Assembly: GCA_017847835.1 (NCBI GenBank)
Contig: JAGASH010000005.1
Span: forward strand, 248,001-312,000
Reading direction: 5' to 3'
DNA length: 64,000 bases
DNA from: Oscillospiraceae bacterium
GTDB lineage: Bacteria; Bacillota; Clostridia; Oscillospirales; Ruminococcaceae
Position 1 is the stretch's first letter; every line of letters begins with the position of its first letter. Below are positions 37,279-44,778 of the stretch, in pieces. The translations under genes were made by a program, and so were the position numbers. A model generated the notes under the pieces. That model had not been told where the DNA came from. It saw only the letters and a program-made list of their open reading frames with translations, and did not search any database.

Positions 37279-37782
37279 TTATACCTCCATTAATTCATTA
37301 AAATCATCAAAATCATCATAATTCATCGCGGAAATCTCGGTCAAAGCGAGCTTTGCCTCGCCGAAATCTCCCGAAACCAGAACGTTTTCACCGTCGAATT
37401 CGTCCAGCACACACTTTACCGTTTTCTCCGGAAGCCCCTCGCAGAGCTTGTAGGTTTTGAGCGTGATTTTCCTGCCGAGCGAGGATTTTATCTGTTCCTC
37501 ACGGCGGATTGTACGCTCCAGACCCGCAGAACCGATTTCAAGATAATCGATTTTATCAATAAACGGCTGTTCGTCAATCACAGCGTTTATCTCACCGTCA
37601 ATCGATGTGCAGTCGTCGATTGAAATGCCCTGCGGCTTGTCAATTAAAATCCTCAGATACCACGCAGCGCCCTCTTTCACGAAAACCACGTCCCAGAGCG
37701 AAAAACCGTGCTCCTCGACAATGCCTCGAACCGCTCTTTCAGCCGCCGCTTCAACCTGATTAAACCCCTTTGCAAATCCCAA
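37279..37782 (-). CDS. rimP: Ribosome maturation factor RimP
   Basis: 30S maturation factor, 167 residues. It shows the family pattern LWDVVFVKEGAAWYLRILIDKPQGISIDDC, followed by YLEIGSAGLERTIRRE. The start is TTG 37782, 8 nt after a strong AAAGGAGG; I find no ATG or GTG alternative nearby. It heads the nusA-infB unit. No good promoter is visible in the 40 nt between it and the rplA terminator. Confidence 0.93.
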   Translation of the reverse strand: MGFAKGFNQVEAAAERAVRGIVEEHGFSLWDVVFVKEGAAWYLRILIDKPQGISIDDCTSIDGEINAVIDEQPFIDKIDYLEIGSAGLERTIRREEQIKSSLGRKITLKTYKLCEGLPEKTVKCVLDEFDGENVLVSGDFGEAKLALTEISAMNYDDFDDFNELMEV

Positions 37783-37821
37783 ACGTTCTGCCTCCTTTTA
37801 AGAAATCAATCGTCCGAATTA

Positions 37822-37852
37822 TAAAAACCGCCGCCCGAATTTCTCCGGGCGG
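37822..37852 (-). terminator. terminator after rplA
   Basis: Minus-strand stem CCGCCCG / CGGGCGG with an 8-nt loop, then GCGGTTTTTAT. It separates rplA from rimP. A TATAAT follows the U-tract, but no -35 sits 17 nt upstream of it. Confidence 0.85.
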
Positions 37853-37877
37853 TCGAATTTATTGCATAGTAGTGCGC

Positions 37878-38570
37878 TTACACGCCGAAACGCAAGGTGT
37901 TAACCTTGACGCCGGGACCCATAGTCGAAGAAACTGTGCAGCTCTTGATATAGGTACCCTTGGCAGCGGCAGGCTTAGCCTTAGCAACCGCTTCCATCAG
38001 CGCGTTGAAGTTCTCCTCCAGCTTTGCAGGACCGAAGGAAGCCTTTCCGATAGGGCAGTGAATGATGTTCGACTTATCAAGACGATACTCAATCTTACCT
38101 GCCTTAGCCTCGGTGATAGCCTTAGCAACATCGGGGGTAACAGTACCTGCCTTAGGGTTAGGCATAAGGCCTCTCGGACCGAGAACCTTACCAAGACGAC
38201 CAACAACACCCATCATATCGGGAGTTGCGATAACAACCTCGAAGTCCATCCAGCCGTTCTGAATTTTTGTGATAGTCTCGTTATCAGCGATGTAATCAGC
38301 GCCGGCAGCCTTTGCGTCATTTTCCTTCTCAGGCTTGCAGAAAACGAGAGTTCTTATGGTCTTACCTGTTCCGTTAGGAAGAACAACCGCGCCGCGAACC
38401 TGCTGGTCAGCATGGCGGGAGTCAACGCCAAGACGAACGTGAAGCTCAACGGTTTCGTCAAACTTTGCCTTAGCGGTCTTGCAAACGATGTCAAGAGCCT
38501 CGCCGCTCTCGTACAGCTTTGCACCTTCAATCAGCTTTGCGCTTTCATTATATTTCTTACCGTGTTTCAT
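37878..38570 (-). CDS. rplA: 50S ribosomal protein L1
   Basis: L1 stalk protein, 230 residues, with the signature [31 protein letters not shown] split over two conserved motifs, and [22 protein letters not shown]. It ends at a terminator, so rplJ-rplL, usually next in Firmicutes, are not part of this unit. The ATG follows AAGGAGG. Confidence 0.98.
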   Translation of the reverse strand: MKHGKKYNESAKLIEGAKLYESGEALDIVCKTAKAKFDETVELHVRLGVDSRHADQQVRGAVVLPNGTGKTIRTLVFCKPEKENDAKAAGADYIADNETITKIQNGWMDFEVVIATPDMMGVVGRLGKVLGPRGLMPNPKAGTVTPDVAKAITEAKAGKIEYRLDKSNIIHCPIGKASFGPAKLEENFNALMEAVAKAKPAAAKGTYIKSCTVSSTMGPGVKVNTLRFGV

Positions 38571-38642
38571 TAATATATCCTCCTTGTGGTACGGCGGACA
38601 ATCGAAGTCCGCGCTGACGGAAAAAATCCTCCCACGTTATAT

Positions 38643-39068
38643 TCAGTCTGCAACTTCTACGCCCATCGAACGGCAGGTACCTGCAATCATAGACATTGCG
38701 GTATCGATGTTAGCCGCGTTAAGGTCGGGCATCTTGGTTTCTGCGATTTCCTTGAGCTGAGCCTTGGTAATCTTAGCAACCTTTGTCTTGTTGGGAACAC
38801 CCGAGCCGCTTTCAATCTTGCAAGCCTTCTTGATAAGAACGGAAGCGGGGGGAGTCTTGGTGATAAACGTGAAGCTTCTGTCAGCGTAAACCGTGATAAC
38901 AACGGGAATAATAAGTCCTGCCTTATCCTTGGTGCGCTCGTTGAACTCCTTCGTAAACGCCATAATATTTACGCCGTGCTGACCGAGAGCCGGTCCTACG
39001 GGCGGAGCCGGCGTAGCTTTGCCGGCGGGAATCTGCAATTTAATAAATCCAACTACCTTCTGTGCCAT
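38643..39068 (-). CDS. rplK: 50S ribosomal protein L11
   Basis: GTPase-centre protein of 141 residues. N-terminal domain with [20 protein letters not shown] and [13 protein letters not shown]-terminal RNA-binding domain with [15 protein letters not shown] and [11 protein letters not shown]. The gene order nusG-rplK-rplA is the standard one. Confidence 0.98.
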   Translation of the reverse strand: MAQKVVGFIKLQIPAGKATPAPPVGPALGQHGVNIMAFTKEFNERTKDKAGLIIPVVITVYADRSFTFITKTPPASVLIKKACKIESGSGVPNKTKVAKITKAQLKEIAETKMPDLNAANIDTAMSMIAGTCRSMGVEVAD

Positions 39069-39100
39069 AGCATTTTTCCTCCAAACTTTTTGAAAAACAA

Positions 39101-39628
39101 TTAAATTTTCTTGATTGCGGTAATTTCAAGCGTTGTCGGCGTAACCTCTCCGAACATATTGTAAACGTCCACAACAACTGTGTTCTTTTCCTCGTCAACC
39201 TCGGAAACCGTTCCCTCGAAGCCTTCGAGCACGCCCTGCTTGATAACAACCTTGTCGCCCTTTTCAAAGGACACGGCAGTTTCCTGTCTGCCCTGTTCAA
39301 GATTTCTGACCTCAGCCTCGCTGAGCGGAGTAGGCTTGCTTTCGGGGCCAACAAACCCCGTGACTCCTCTGGTATTTCTGCAGATGTACCACGACTCGTT
39401 GGTTTCCACCATTTTCACGAAAACATATCCCGGATAAACCTTATCTTCCACCTCGACAACCTTTCCGTTGTCCTTTTCGATGGTTCTTGTTACCGTGGGA
39501 ACCATAACATCTTCAATAAGATGACGGAGATTTCTGTTTTCAACGAGCTTCATAATATCCGCAGCTACCTTATTCTCATAGCCCGAATAGGTGTGAAGAA
39601 TATACCATTTTGCTTCTGAGTCAGCCAT
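39101..39628 (-). CDS. nusG: Transcription termination/antitermination factor NusG
   Basis: Bridges RNA polymerase and the ribosome or Rho; 175 residues. NGN domain with [27 protein letters not shown] and [12 protein letters not shown]-type segment; C-terminal KOW domain with [18 protein letters not shown]. Between secE and rplK as in most bacteria. Confidence 0.97.
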   Translation of the reverse strand: MADSEAKWYILHTYSGYENKVAADIMKLVENRNLRHLIEDVMVPTVTRTIEKDNGKVVEVEDKVYPGYVFVKMVETNESWYICRNTRGVTGFVGPESKPTPLSEAEVRNLEQGRQETAVSFEKGDKVVIKQGVLEGFEGTVSEVDEEKNTVVVDVYNMFGEVTPTTLEITAIKKI

Positions 39629-39643
39629 ATTTACCCCCGTAAA

Positions 39644-39991
39644 TCACTTGAACAGCAAATTGTTTAAAAGACCGAACAATGAATCCAGTCCGAAAACGAA
39701 CAAACCAGCCAGCAAGCAAACCACAACAACTACAATCGTATTGCGGGTTGTTTCCTTAGGCGTAGGCCATACAACCTTCTTAAACTCGGATTTTGCGTCC
39801 TTCAGGTACTTAATCGGGCCTTTCTTAGCCTTCTTTACCTTTGCAGCCTTTTTATCCTTGTCATTCTTGTCAGCCTTTTCGGCTTTCGCGCCCTTTTCGT
39901 TCTTCTTGGACTTATCGTCGTCTTTCTTCAACTTGTCCTTTGCCTCTTCACTCTCGGGAGAGCTCTTTTCAAGCTCCAAATCTTTAGCCAT
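39644..39991 (-). CDS. secE: Preprotein translocase subunit SecE
   Basis: Membrane component of the SecYEG translocon, 115 residues. The conserved core is C-terminal: KYLKDAKSEFKKVVWPTPKETTRNT followed by a single membrane helix (about 84-107). About 55 residues of Lys/Asp/Glu-rich, probably disordered sequence precede the core, longer than the roughly 60-residue Bacillus SecE. Position rpmG-secE-nusG is typical. Confidence 0.95.
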   Translation of the reverse strand: MAKDLELEKSSPESEEAKDKLKKDDDKSKKNEKGAKAEKADKNDKDKKAAKVKKAKKGPIKYLKDAKSEFKKVVWPTPKETTRNTIVVVVVCLLAGLFVFGLDSLFGLLNNLLFK

Positions 39992-40012
39992 AATTTGAAA
40001 TTCCTCCCGTGT

Positions 40013-40162
40013 TTACTTTGTTTCCTTGTGAAGAGTGTGTTTCTTGCAGAATCTGCAGTACTTGTTCATTTCAAGTCTGTCGGGGTCGTTCTTCTTGTTC
40101 TTCATAGAGTTGTAGTTGCGCTGCTTGCACTCCGAACACGCCAATGTAATTTTTACTCTCAC
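40013..40162 (-). CDS. rpmG: 50S ribosomal protein L33
   Basis: Small 49-residue protein read from GTG 40162 to TAA 40013. It begins [17 protein letters not shown] and ends [16 protein letters not shown], with the four zinc-binding cysteines of the C+ form (CSEC and CRFC). AGGAGGTG precedes the start. It lies directly upstream of secE in the normal order rpmG-secE-nusG-rplK-rplA. Confidence 0.96.
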   Translation of the reverse strand: MRVKITLACSECKQRNYNSMKNKKNDPDRLEMNKYCRFCKKHTLHKETK

Positions 40163-40253
40163 TTTCGGCACCTCCTGTTTTCATATTGCCTCCCTCATAA
40201 ACCGCAGCCCTTTGCGGCGGCACTTGGGGTTTATCGCGTTTAAAAAAACGCAC

Positions 40254-40283
40254 AAAAAAATATACCCCATTCGAGGTATACTC
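40254..40283 (-). terminator. terminator overlapping the rpmG transcription start
   Basis: Minus-strand stem GTATACCTC / GGGGTATAT with GAAT loop (9 pairs, two G-U), followed by six to seven T. It begins 1-4 nt after the rpmG -10 box, so a transcript starting there would lack part of the 5' arm. It can act on transcripts arriving from the NfeD-like gene. Confidence 0.6.
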
Positions 40284-40312
40284 ATTATAACACATTGTAA
40301 TATTTTTGTCAA
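40284..40312 (-). promoter_or_regulatory. consensus sigma-A promoter of rpmG-secE-nusG-rplK-rplA
   Basis: Minus-strand TTGACA (40312-40307), exactly 17 nt ending TGTGT, TATAAT (40289-40284). It is a perfect consensus plus an extended -10 element, fitting a highly expressed ribosomal unit. The leader to rpmG is about 115 nt and contains two further possible hairpins (near 40241-40258 and 40199-40235). Confidence 0.88.
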
Positions 40313-40331
40313 GCACTTTTTTATGATTTTT

Positions 40332-40991
40332 TTAAATATTTTTCTCAACAGGTATAAAATTCTCGGTTTTTTCGTCGTTTTCAGCATTTTCAGCGGTATC
40401 ATCGGGCGCTTCCTCACCGTCGTCCTCAAACAAAATATCGCACAAATGCTCCTCGCTCTCGACGAAACAGCACGCGTCCTGCGCGTAAATCACCACGATT
40501 TTCTCGCCCGCAGGAATAAATCTTCCGTTTGCGGAAACCGCACGGAAAATGTAATTTCTCGAGCCGTGCCGCACCTCGATTACCCCGAAACCGTCCGTTT
40601 CCACGTCCTCGAGAACTTTTCCCGTAAGCTCGCAGAGTTCCTCGTCGTTCGGCTCGGCACTCTTGTGGAATTTCAGGTAAATCGGCGAAAAAACCATACT
40701 TATTAAAAAATTAAAGAAAACTCCCGCGACCGGAGCAAACAAAAGCGAAATCCAGCCCGTCAGCCCCGCTAAATCCATAAACAAACCGCTCAGCGAGCCT
40801 GTGAAAACCAGAATTATCAGCCGAAGCATATTTTTCGGGAAAACCGTCTGCCAGAGGTTTTTCTCTTTTTTGTCGGTGAACAGCTCGCTTGTGTCGGGGA
40901 AAAGCGTTTTTCCGAAGAAAACCTTTGCCATAACGTGCGCGAGAAGGTACACACCAGACAGGACTATCAGCACAATATAAAAAGCTCTCAA
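40332..40991 (-). CDS. NfeD-like membrane protein
   Basis: Membrane protein of 219 residues. An N-terminal helix (about 3-25), a pair of helices (about 57-100), then a C-terminal soluble domain of beta character (about 122-180: GKVLEDVETDGFGVIEVRHG, GEKIVVIYAQDA) that resembles an OB-fold as in NfeD/YqiJ-type proteins, and an acidic tail. The family link is tentative. It overlaps the CorC-like gene by 4 nt, so the two are translationally coupled. Confidence 0.6.
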   Translation of the reverse strand: MRAFYIVLIVLSGVYLLAHVMAKVFFGKTLFPDTSELFTDKKEKNLWQTVFPKNMLRLIILVFTGSLSGLFMDLAGLTGWISLLFAPVAGVFFNFLISMVFSPIYLKFHKSAEPNDEELCELTGKVLEDVETDGFGVIEVRHGSRNYIFRAVSANGRFIPAGEKIVVIYAQDACCFVESEEHLCDILFEDDGEEAPDDTAENAENDEKTENFIPVEKNI

Positions 40992-42253
40992 TCCTTCACC
41001 TCATCGGGAATAAGCTCAATCCTGACCTTATTTATACGAAGCTCAGCCGTTTCCAGCACCGTCACCCTGAACCCGTCGGAGCTTGTTGTATCGCCGTTTT
41101 TCGGGATTGTCCCGAACAGCTCCAGCACCCAGCCCGCGACCGTGTGCGCTTCGCTGTCGATTTCAACCTCGATTTCCCTGTCAGCGAAATATCTGCGCAG
41201 ACTGCCCAGCGAAACATCGCCGTAAGCCTCGAAAACACCGTCCGAAACCACGGTAATCGGGCTTTTCACCTCGTCGCTCTCGTCCCAGATTTCTCCGACA
41301 AGCTCCTCCAGCAAGTCCTCCATTGTGACAATTCCGAGCGTGCCGCCGTGCTGGTCGAGAACCACGCACATATGACACTTTTTCTTCTGCATTGTCCGCA
41401 GAACCTCGGAAATTTTCAGCATATGCGGGAAATACACCGTTTCCTGCACAACATCGCGCACCATAAGCTTGTCGCGCTTTTCGACGTACTCTTTGAGAAA
41501 ATCCTTCTGGTTGATTACACCTATTATATTGTCAAGCGTTTTTTCGTAAACCGGCATTCTTGAATACTGCTCGCTCAGAAAACGCTTGCAGACATCGGTT
41601 GCGTTCTCGTTTACCTCGGCTGCGACTATCCGTACTCGCGGTGTGATAATCTCGTCAACAGTCGTTTCATCGAACAAAAGCGCCGAGCGGACAAGATTGC
41701 TTTCCTGCTGCTCCAGAACACCCTCGTCCTCGATTTCATCGATGATTGCGATAAGCTCCTCCTCGGTTACGCTCACGGACTTTTTGCTGCGGAAAAGCTT
41801 TGCCACACCTTTTTTCAGCAGGATAAACAGTGCCGAAAAGGGTGTGAAAATTATCATCAGAAATGAAATTATCGCGGATACTCCTATGCAGACGCCCTCT
41901 GCGTGGTCTTTCGCGATACTTTTAGGCATAACCTCGCCGAAAATCAGCACGACAACCGTTGTCGCAATCGTCGAAACAAGCGAGCCGTACTTTTCACCGA
42001 CAATAGCAATGCTGACAATTGTCGCTATTGACGAGCAAGCGATGTTCACGATGTTGTTTCCGATAAGGATTGTCGTGAGAGCCTTGTCGTATTTTCCGAG
42101 TATTCTCAGCGCTCTCGCAGCGCCGCGATGACCATTGTCCGCCATATTTTTCAGACGAATTCGGTTCACGCTTGAAATAGCGGTTTCCGACGCGGAAAAA
42201 AACGCGGAAAACATTATCATCGCAACTATTATAATTATGTTTGCAGCACTCAT
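40988..42253 (-). CDS. CNNM/CorC/HlyC-type transporter-associated protein
   Basis: Membrane protein of 421 residues with the three-part layout of the hemolysin C/CorC family: N-terminal DUF21/CNNM domain with about four helices (1-190; SASETAISSVNRIRLKNM), two CBS domains (about 200-325; IITPRVRIVAAE, RMPVYEKTLDNIIGVI, CHMCVVLDQHGGTLGIVTMEDLLEELVG in separate segments), and the C-terminal CorC_HlyC domain. Relatives act in Mg2+/Co2+ export; this is a family inference. Coupled to the NfeD-like gene. Confidence 0.9.
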   Translation of the reverse strand: MSAANIIIIVAMIMFSAFFSASETAISSVNRIRLKNMADNGHRGAARALRILGKYDKALTTILIGNNIVNIACSSIATIVSIAIVGEKYGSLVSTIATTVVVLIFGEVMPKSIAKDHAEGVCIGVSAIISFLMIIFTPFSALFILLKKGVAKLFRSKKSVSVTEEELIAIIDEIEDEGVLEQQESNLVRSALLFDETTVDEIITPRVRIVAAEVNENATDVCKRFLSEQYSRMPVYEKTLDNIIGVINQKDFLKEYVEKRDKLMVRDVVQETVYFPHMLKISEVLRTMQKKKCHMCVVLDQHGGTLGIVTMEDLLEELVGEIWDESDEVKSPITVVSDGVFEAYGDVSLGSLRRYFADREIEVEIDSEAHTVAGWVLELFGTIPKNGDTTSSDGFRVTVLETAELRINKVRIELIPDEVKD

Positions 42254-42274
42254 AGCAAAATAAATGCGCTCTCC

Positions 42275-43063
42275 TTAAAGCGCGTATTCTCTGATACAGC
42301 GCGTAACACCGCCGCTGTTATTGTCGGGCGCGATAAAGCGGCAGAGCTTTTTCACGTCCTCGTGTCCGTTTTCCATACAAAAGCTGAAGTCAGCCGACTG
42401 AAGCATATCCGCGTCGTTGAAATAATCGCCGAAAGCCATTGTTTCCTCACGCGTCACACCGAGCGTTTTCTGAAGCGCACGAAGAGCCGTGCCCTTGCTC
42501 ACTCCGCCTGCCATAACGTCCATCCAGATTTCCCCCGAAGCCTGAACGTTAAGCTCGTCCCCGAAAATACCTTCGAGAAACGGCTTTCCGTGGTGAAGCG
42601 TTCCCTTTTTATCGCACACGGCAATCTTGTAAATCGTGTCCTTGATGTCGAGAAAATCGGTGACGGGAGTGTGGTACTTGTAAAATCTTCCCACCTCGTT
42701 TGAAAACTCCTCGCCTAAATCAAGGTGATATACACCGCTTTGCGCGCAAACCACCAGGATAAAATCACCCGTTTTCGCGCAGACGGAAATCAGTCTTTCG
42801 TACACGTCGCGCTCCAGCGGAAATACATTTGTGAATTTCCCGTTTAAGACAGTGCAAGCTCCGTTATCGCAGATAAACGAGAGCTTGTCGCGGTATTCTT
42901 CGGGAAAAAGATGTTCAAGCGCCGTGTAAGTCCTTCCGCTTGCCACGGTGAACGTGATTTTCTTTTCAATCAGCTCGTCAAGGACAGGAAAAAAATCCTC
43001 CGGAAGCCGCTTTTCATCATTCAGAAGCGTTCCGTCCATATCCGAAGCTATCAGCTTTATCAT
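42275..43063 (-). CDS. Cof-type HAD hydrolase
   Basis: Cytosolic phosphatase of 262 residues. Motif I DMDGTLLNDEK with nucleophile Asp near residue 8, motif II ASGRTY, the C2-type cap, motif III Lys, and motif IV FGDYFNDADML. These are typical of the Cof subfamily (sugar-phosphate or cofactor phosphatases). Substrate unknown. It lies 20 nt after the TIM-barrel gene. Confidence 0.9.
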   Translation of the reverse strand: MIKLIASDMDGTLLNDEKRLPEDFFPVLDELIEKKITFTVASGRTYTALEHLFPEEYRDKLSFICDNGACTVLNGKFTNVFPLERDVYERLISVCAKTGDFILVVCAQSGVYHLDLGEEFSNEVGRFYKYHTPVTDFLDIKDTIYKIAVCDKKGTLHHGKPFLEGIFGDELNVQASGEIWMDVMAGGVSKGTALRALQKTLGVTREETMAFGDYFNDADMLQSADFSFCMENGHEDVKKLCRFIAPDNNSGGVTRCIREYAL

Positions 43064-43082
43064 AAAAATCTCCTGTTTTAAC

Positions 43083-44048
43083 TCAGTTTAAAAGTCCCTT
43101 GCGCTTTTCGGCAAGAATATCGTCCTTGAAAACCCTTGCGCCCGTGCTTTTTACAGCCTTAATCAGCTCGTTGAAGATATCCTCGGGCAAATCCTCGTTT
43201 TTCATCATCTTTTCAACAGCCGTGATGTAGCTCTGCCGCATAAACTGCGCGTCCTTCAGGCGAACTCTCGTTTTCACGCGTTCACCCGTATCGCCGTTTG
43301 TCATCATTCTGATATCGTTGTCGAGAATTTCCATAAGCTGCAAAACGCTGTCCTTACGGGAATTCTTGAAAATATACTTGTTATAGACAGACGCACGGCA
43401 CATCGCTCCGGCATTCAGCTCGGACGGGATTGTGTCGTAAACCGACATAAGCGTGAATACAAAGTCCTCGAAAGACGCAAATCTTCCGTTTGAACCCATC
43501 GAAAGAGTGAGACTGTCTGCGCTCGCGAAAGCAAATCTGACAGCGCAGTCCAAAGCGGTTTTCTTGCCATTCATCGGGCAAAAGTCAACGGGCACGGTCA
43601 CGTCGTTCTTCACACGCAGAACATAAGCCGACGCTTCCGCGGGGGTGAACATTTCATAGCTTCCGCAAAGCCTTACAAGCGCGATTTCCCCGTCAACCTG
43701 AGCCTGCGCAAAACGAACGGCGCGTCCGGGAAGGCTGTCCATAACGGGAAGCTCCAGCATAAGCGGCACATCTGTCGAAATTTTCTTCTTCAAATCTGGA
43801 AAGGTTATCAACACATAGTCAAAGTCAAACACCTCTGTCAGCCGCAGAAACATCGGGTCAACCAGCCTGAAAATATACCCGACGCCTTTAGGCAGCTCGC
43901 GCAGCTTCATAACAGTGCGGAAATCCAGCTCCACATATTTCACGCCCGCAGCCGCAAGCATTTCGATGTAGTTGTAGATATCTTCGCTTTTGGCATTATC
44001 GAAAAGAGTGTTTGTGCAAAGACTGTTATCGGTGATAACCGTTTTCAT
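43083..44048 (-). CDS. TIM-barrel protein related to HMGL/isopropylmalate-synthase family
   Basis: A 321-residue soluble protein I can place only loosely. The N-terminus (VITDNSLCTNTLFDNAKSED) and AAAGVKYVELDF resemble the start of the HMG-CoA lyase/2-isopropylmalate synthase barrel, where DTTLRDG is expected. Here the metal-binding Asp and Arg motif is altered (TDNSLC), and the HxH motif is not evident, so catalysis of that type is uncertain. A C-terminal helical region (about 225-321) follows. The ATG at 44048 is preferred (AAAGGA upstream); a TTG at 44054 is an alternative. In a series of co-directional envelope-related genes. Confidence 0.55.
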   Translation of the reverse strand: MKTVITDNSLCTNTLFDNAKSEDIYNYIEMLAAAGVKYVELDFRTVMKLRELPKGVGYIFRLVDPMFLRLTEVFDFDYVLITFPDLKKKISTDVPLMLELPVMDSLPGRAVRFAQAQVDGEIALVRLCGSYEMFTPAEASAYVLRVKNDVTVPVDFCPMNGKKTALDCAVRFAFASADSLTLSMGSNGRFASFEDFVFTLMSVYDTIPSELNAGAMCRASVYNKYIFKNSRKDSVLQLMEILDNDIRMMTNGDTGERVKTRVRLKDAQFMRQSYITAVEKMMKNEDLPEDIFNELIKAVKSTGARVFKDDILAEKRKGLLN

Positions 44049-44086
44049 TTTCAAAATCCTTTCAAAAAGAAGCGAGAACTCATTTC

Positions 44087-44680
44087 TCAGCTTATTGCAA
44101 TTCCACGGACAAAATTCCTGCGGTAATAATCGGTATCAATGCTGACGTTCCAGACCTTTGTTTCCCCGTTATGCGTAATACACGCAACCATTTCTCCGCC
44201 GCCGACGTAAATTCCGCCGAAACTTACCTCGTCCTTGCCGTCGTCGGAAAAGAACACCAAGTCACCCGCGCAGAGATTTTCATAGGTCTGTCTTGCGCCC
44301 CACTCCGACTGCGCGAAAGTGCCTCTCGGGCAAGTCAGAAAGCCGTTTTTCCGCATTACATAATATATAAATCCCGAATTGTCAAAACCCTCGGGCGACG
44401 CTCCGTTTAACGCATACGGTGTGTTTATCAGCGAATATGCCATAGCGACAATATTTTTCGCAACCTCGCTGCCGGCGCCGTCACCGGGACGCCGATTTAT
44501 ATTGCTGTCGGCAGGACTGCGGGAATTATCGCTTTCATACGGCACGCTTGCGCTTACCGACGAACTGTGAAATTCGGATTGTCCTCCGCCGTCGGACGGC
44601 TGGCTGAAAACTATCACCAGAGCGATTACTCCGAGCGCTGCCAGAACCACGCCGACAATTATCAAAATATTACTTTTCAT
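44087..44680 (-). CDS. Membrane-anchored NlpC/P60-like protein lacking catalytic residues
   Basis: 197 residues: one N-terminal helix (about 5-26), a Ser/Asp-rich linker, and an NlpC/P60 domain (about 72-197). The fold motifs are clear: INTPYALNGASPEGFD, AQSEWG, CAGDLVFFS and GGIYVGGGEMV. In active members the nucleophile lies in FDCSG; here it is FDNSG with Asn101 (codon AAT). The catalytic His of SHVGIY is also missing (SFGGIY). So this is a peptidoglycan-hydrolase pseudoenzyme, perhaps a binding or regulatory protein. Start ATG 44680. It follows the FapA-like gene by 98 nt. Confidence 0.85.
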   Translation of the reverse strand: MKSNILIIVGVVLAALGVIALVIVFSQPSDGGGQSEFHSSSVSASVPYESDNSRSPADSNINRRPGDGAGSEVAKNIVAMAYSLINTPYALNGASPEGFDNSGFIYYVMRKNGFLTCPRGTFAQSEWGARQTYENLCAGDLVFFSDDGKDEVSFGGIYVGGGEMVACITHNGETKVWNVSIDTDYYRRNFVRGIAIS

Positions 44681-44778
44681 TTATTCTCCCGGCTGATAAA
44701 AAAGTTGTATTATCAAGCTTTGTATAATCGTATGAAAAACAACCGACGAAATATTTCATTTTTCCGAAAAAAGCGCTT

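Noticed and set aside
37820-37828. TATAAT after the rplA terminator as a rimP promoter
   Set aside because: The sequence 17 nt upstream is GGAGAA inside the terminator stem, no match to a -35, and no extended -10 TG is present.
40071-40187. Open frame overlapping rpmG, starting [11 protein letters not shown] after GGGAGG
   Set aside because: It runs in another frame through the conserved L33 gene and resembles no protein; the GGGAGG spacing is short. A leader peptide role cannot be excluded but is not supported.
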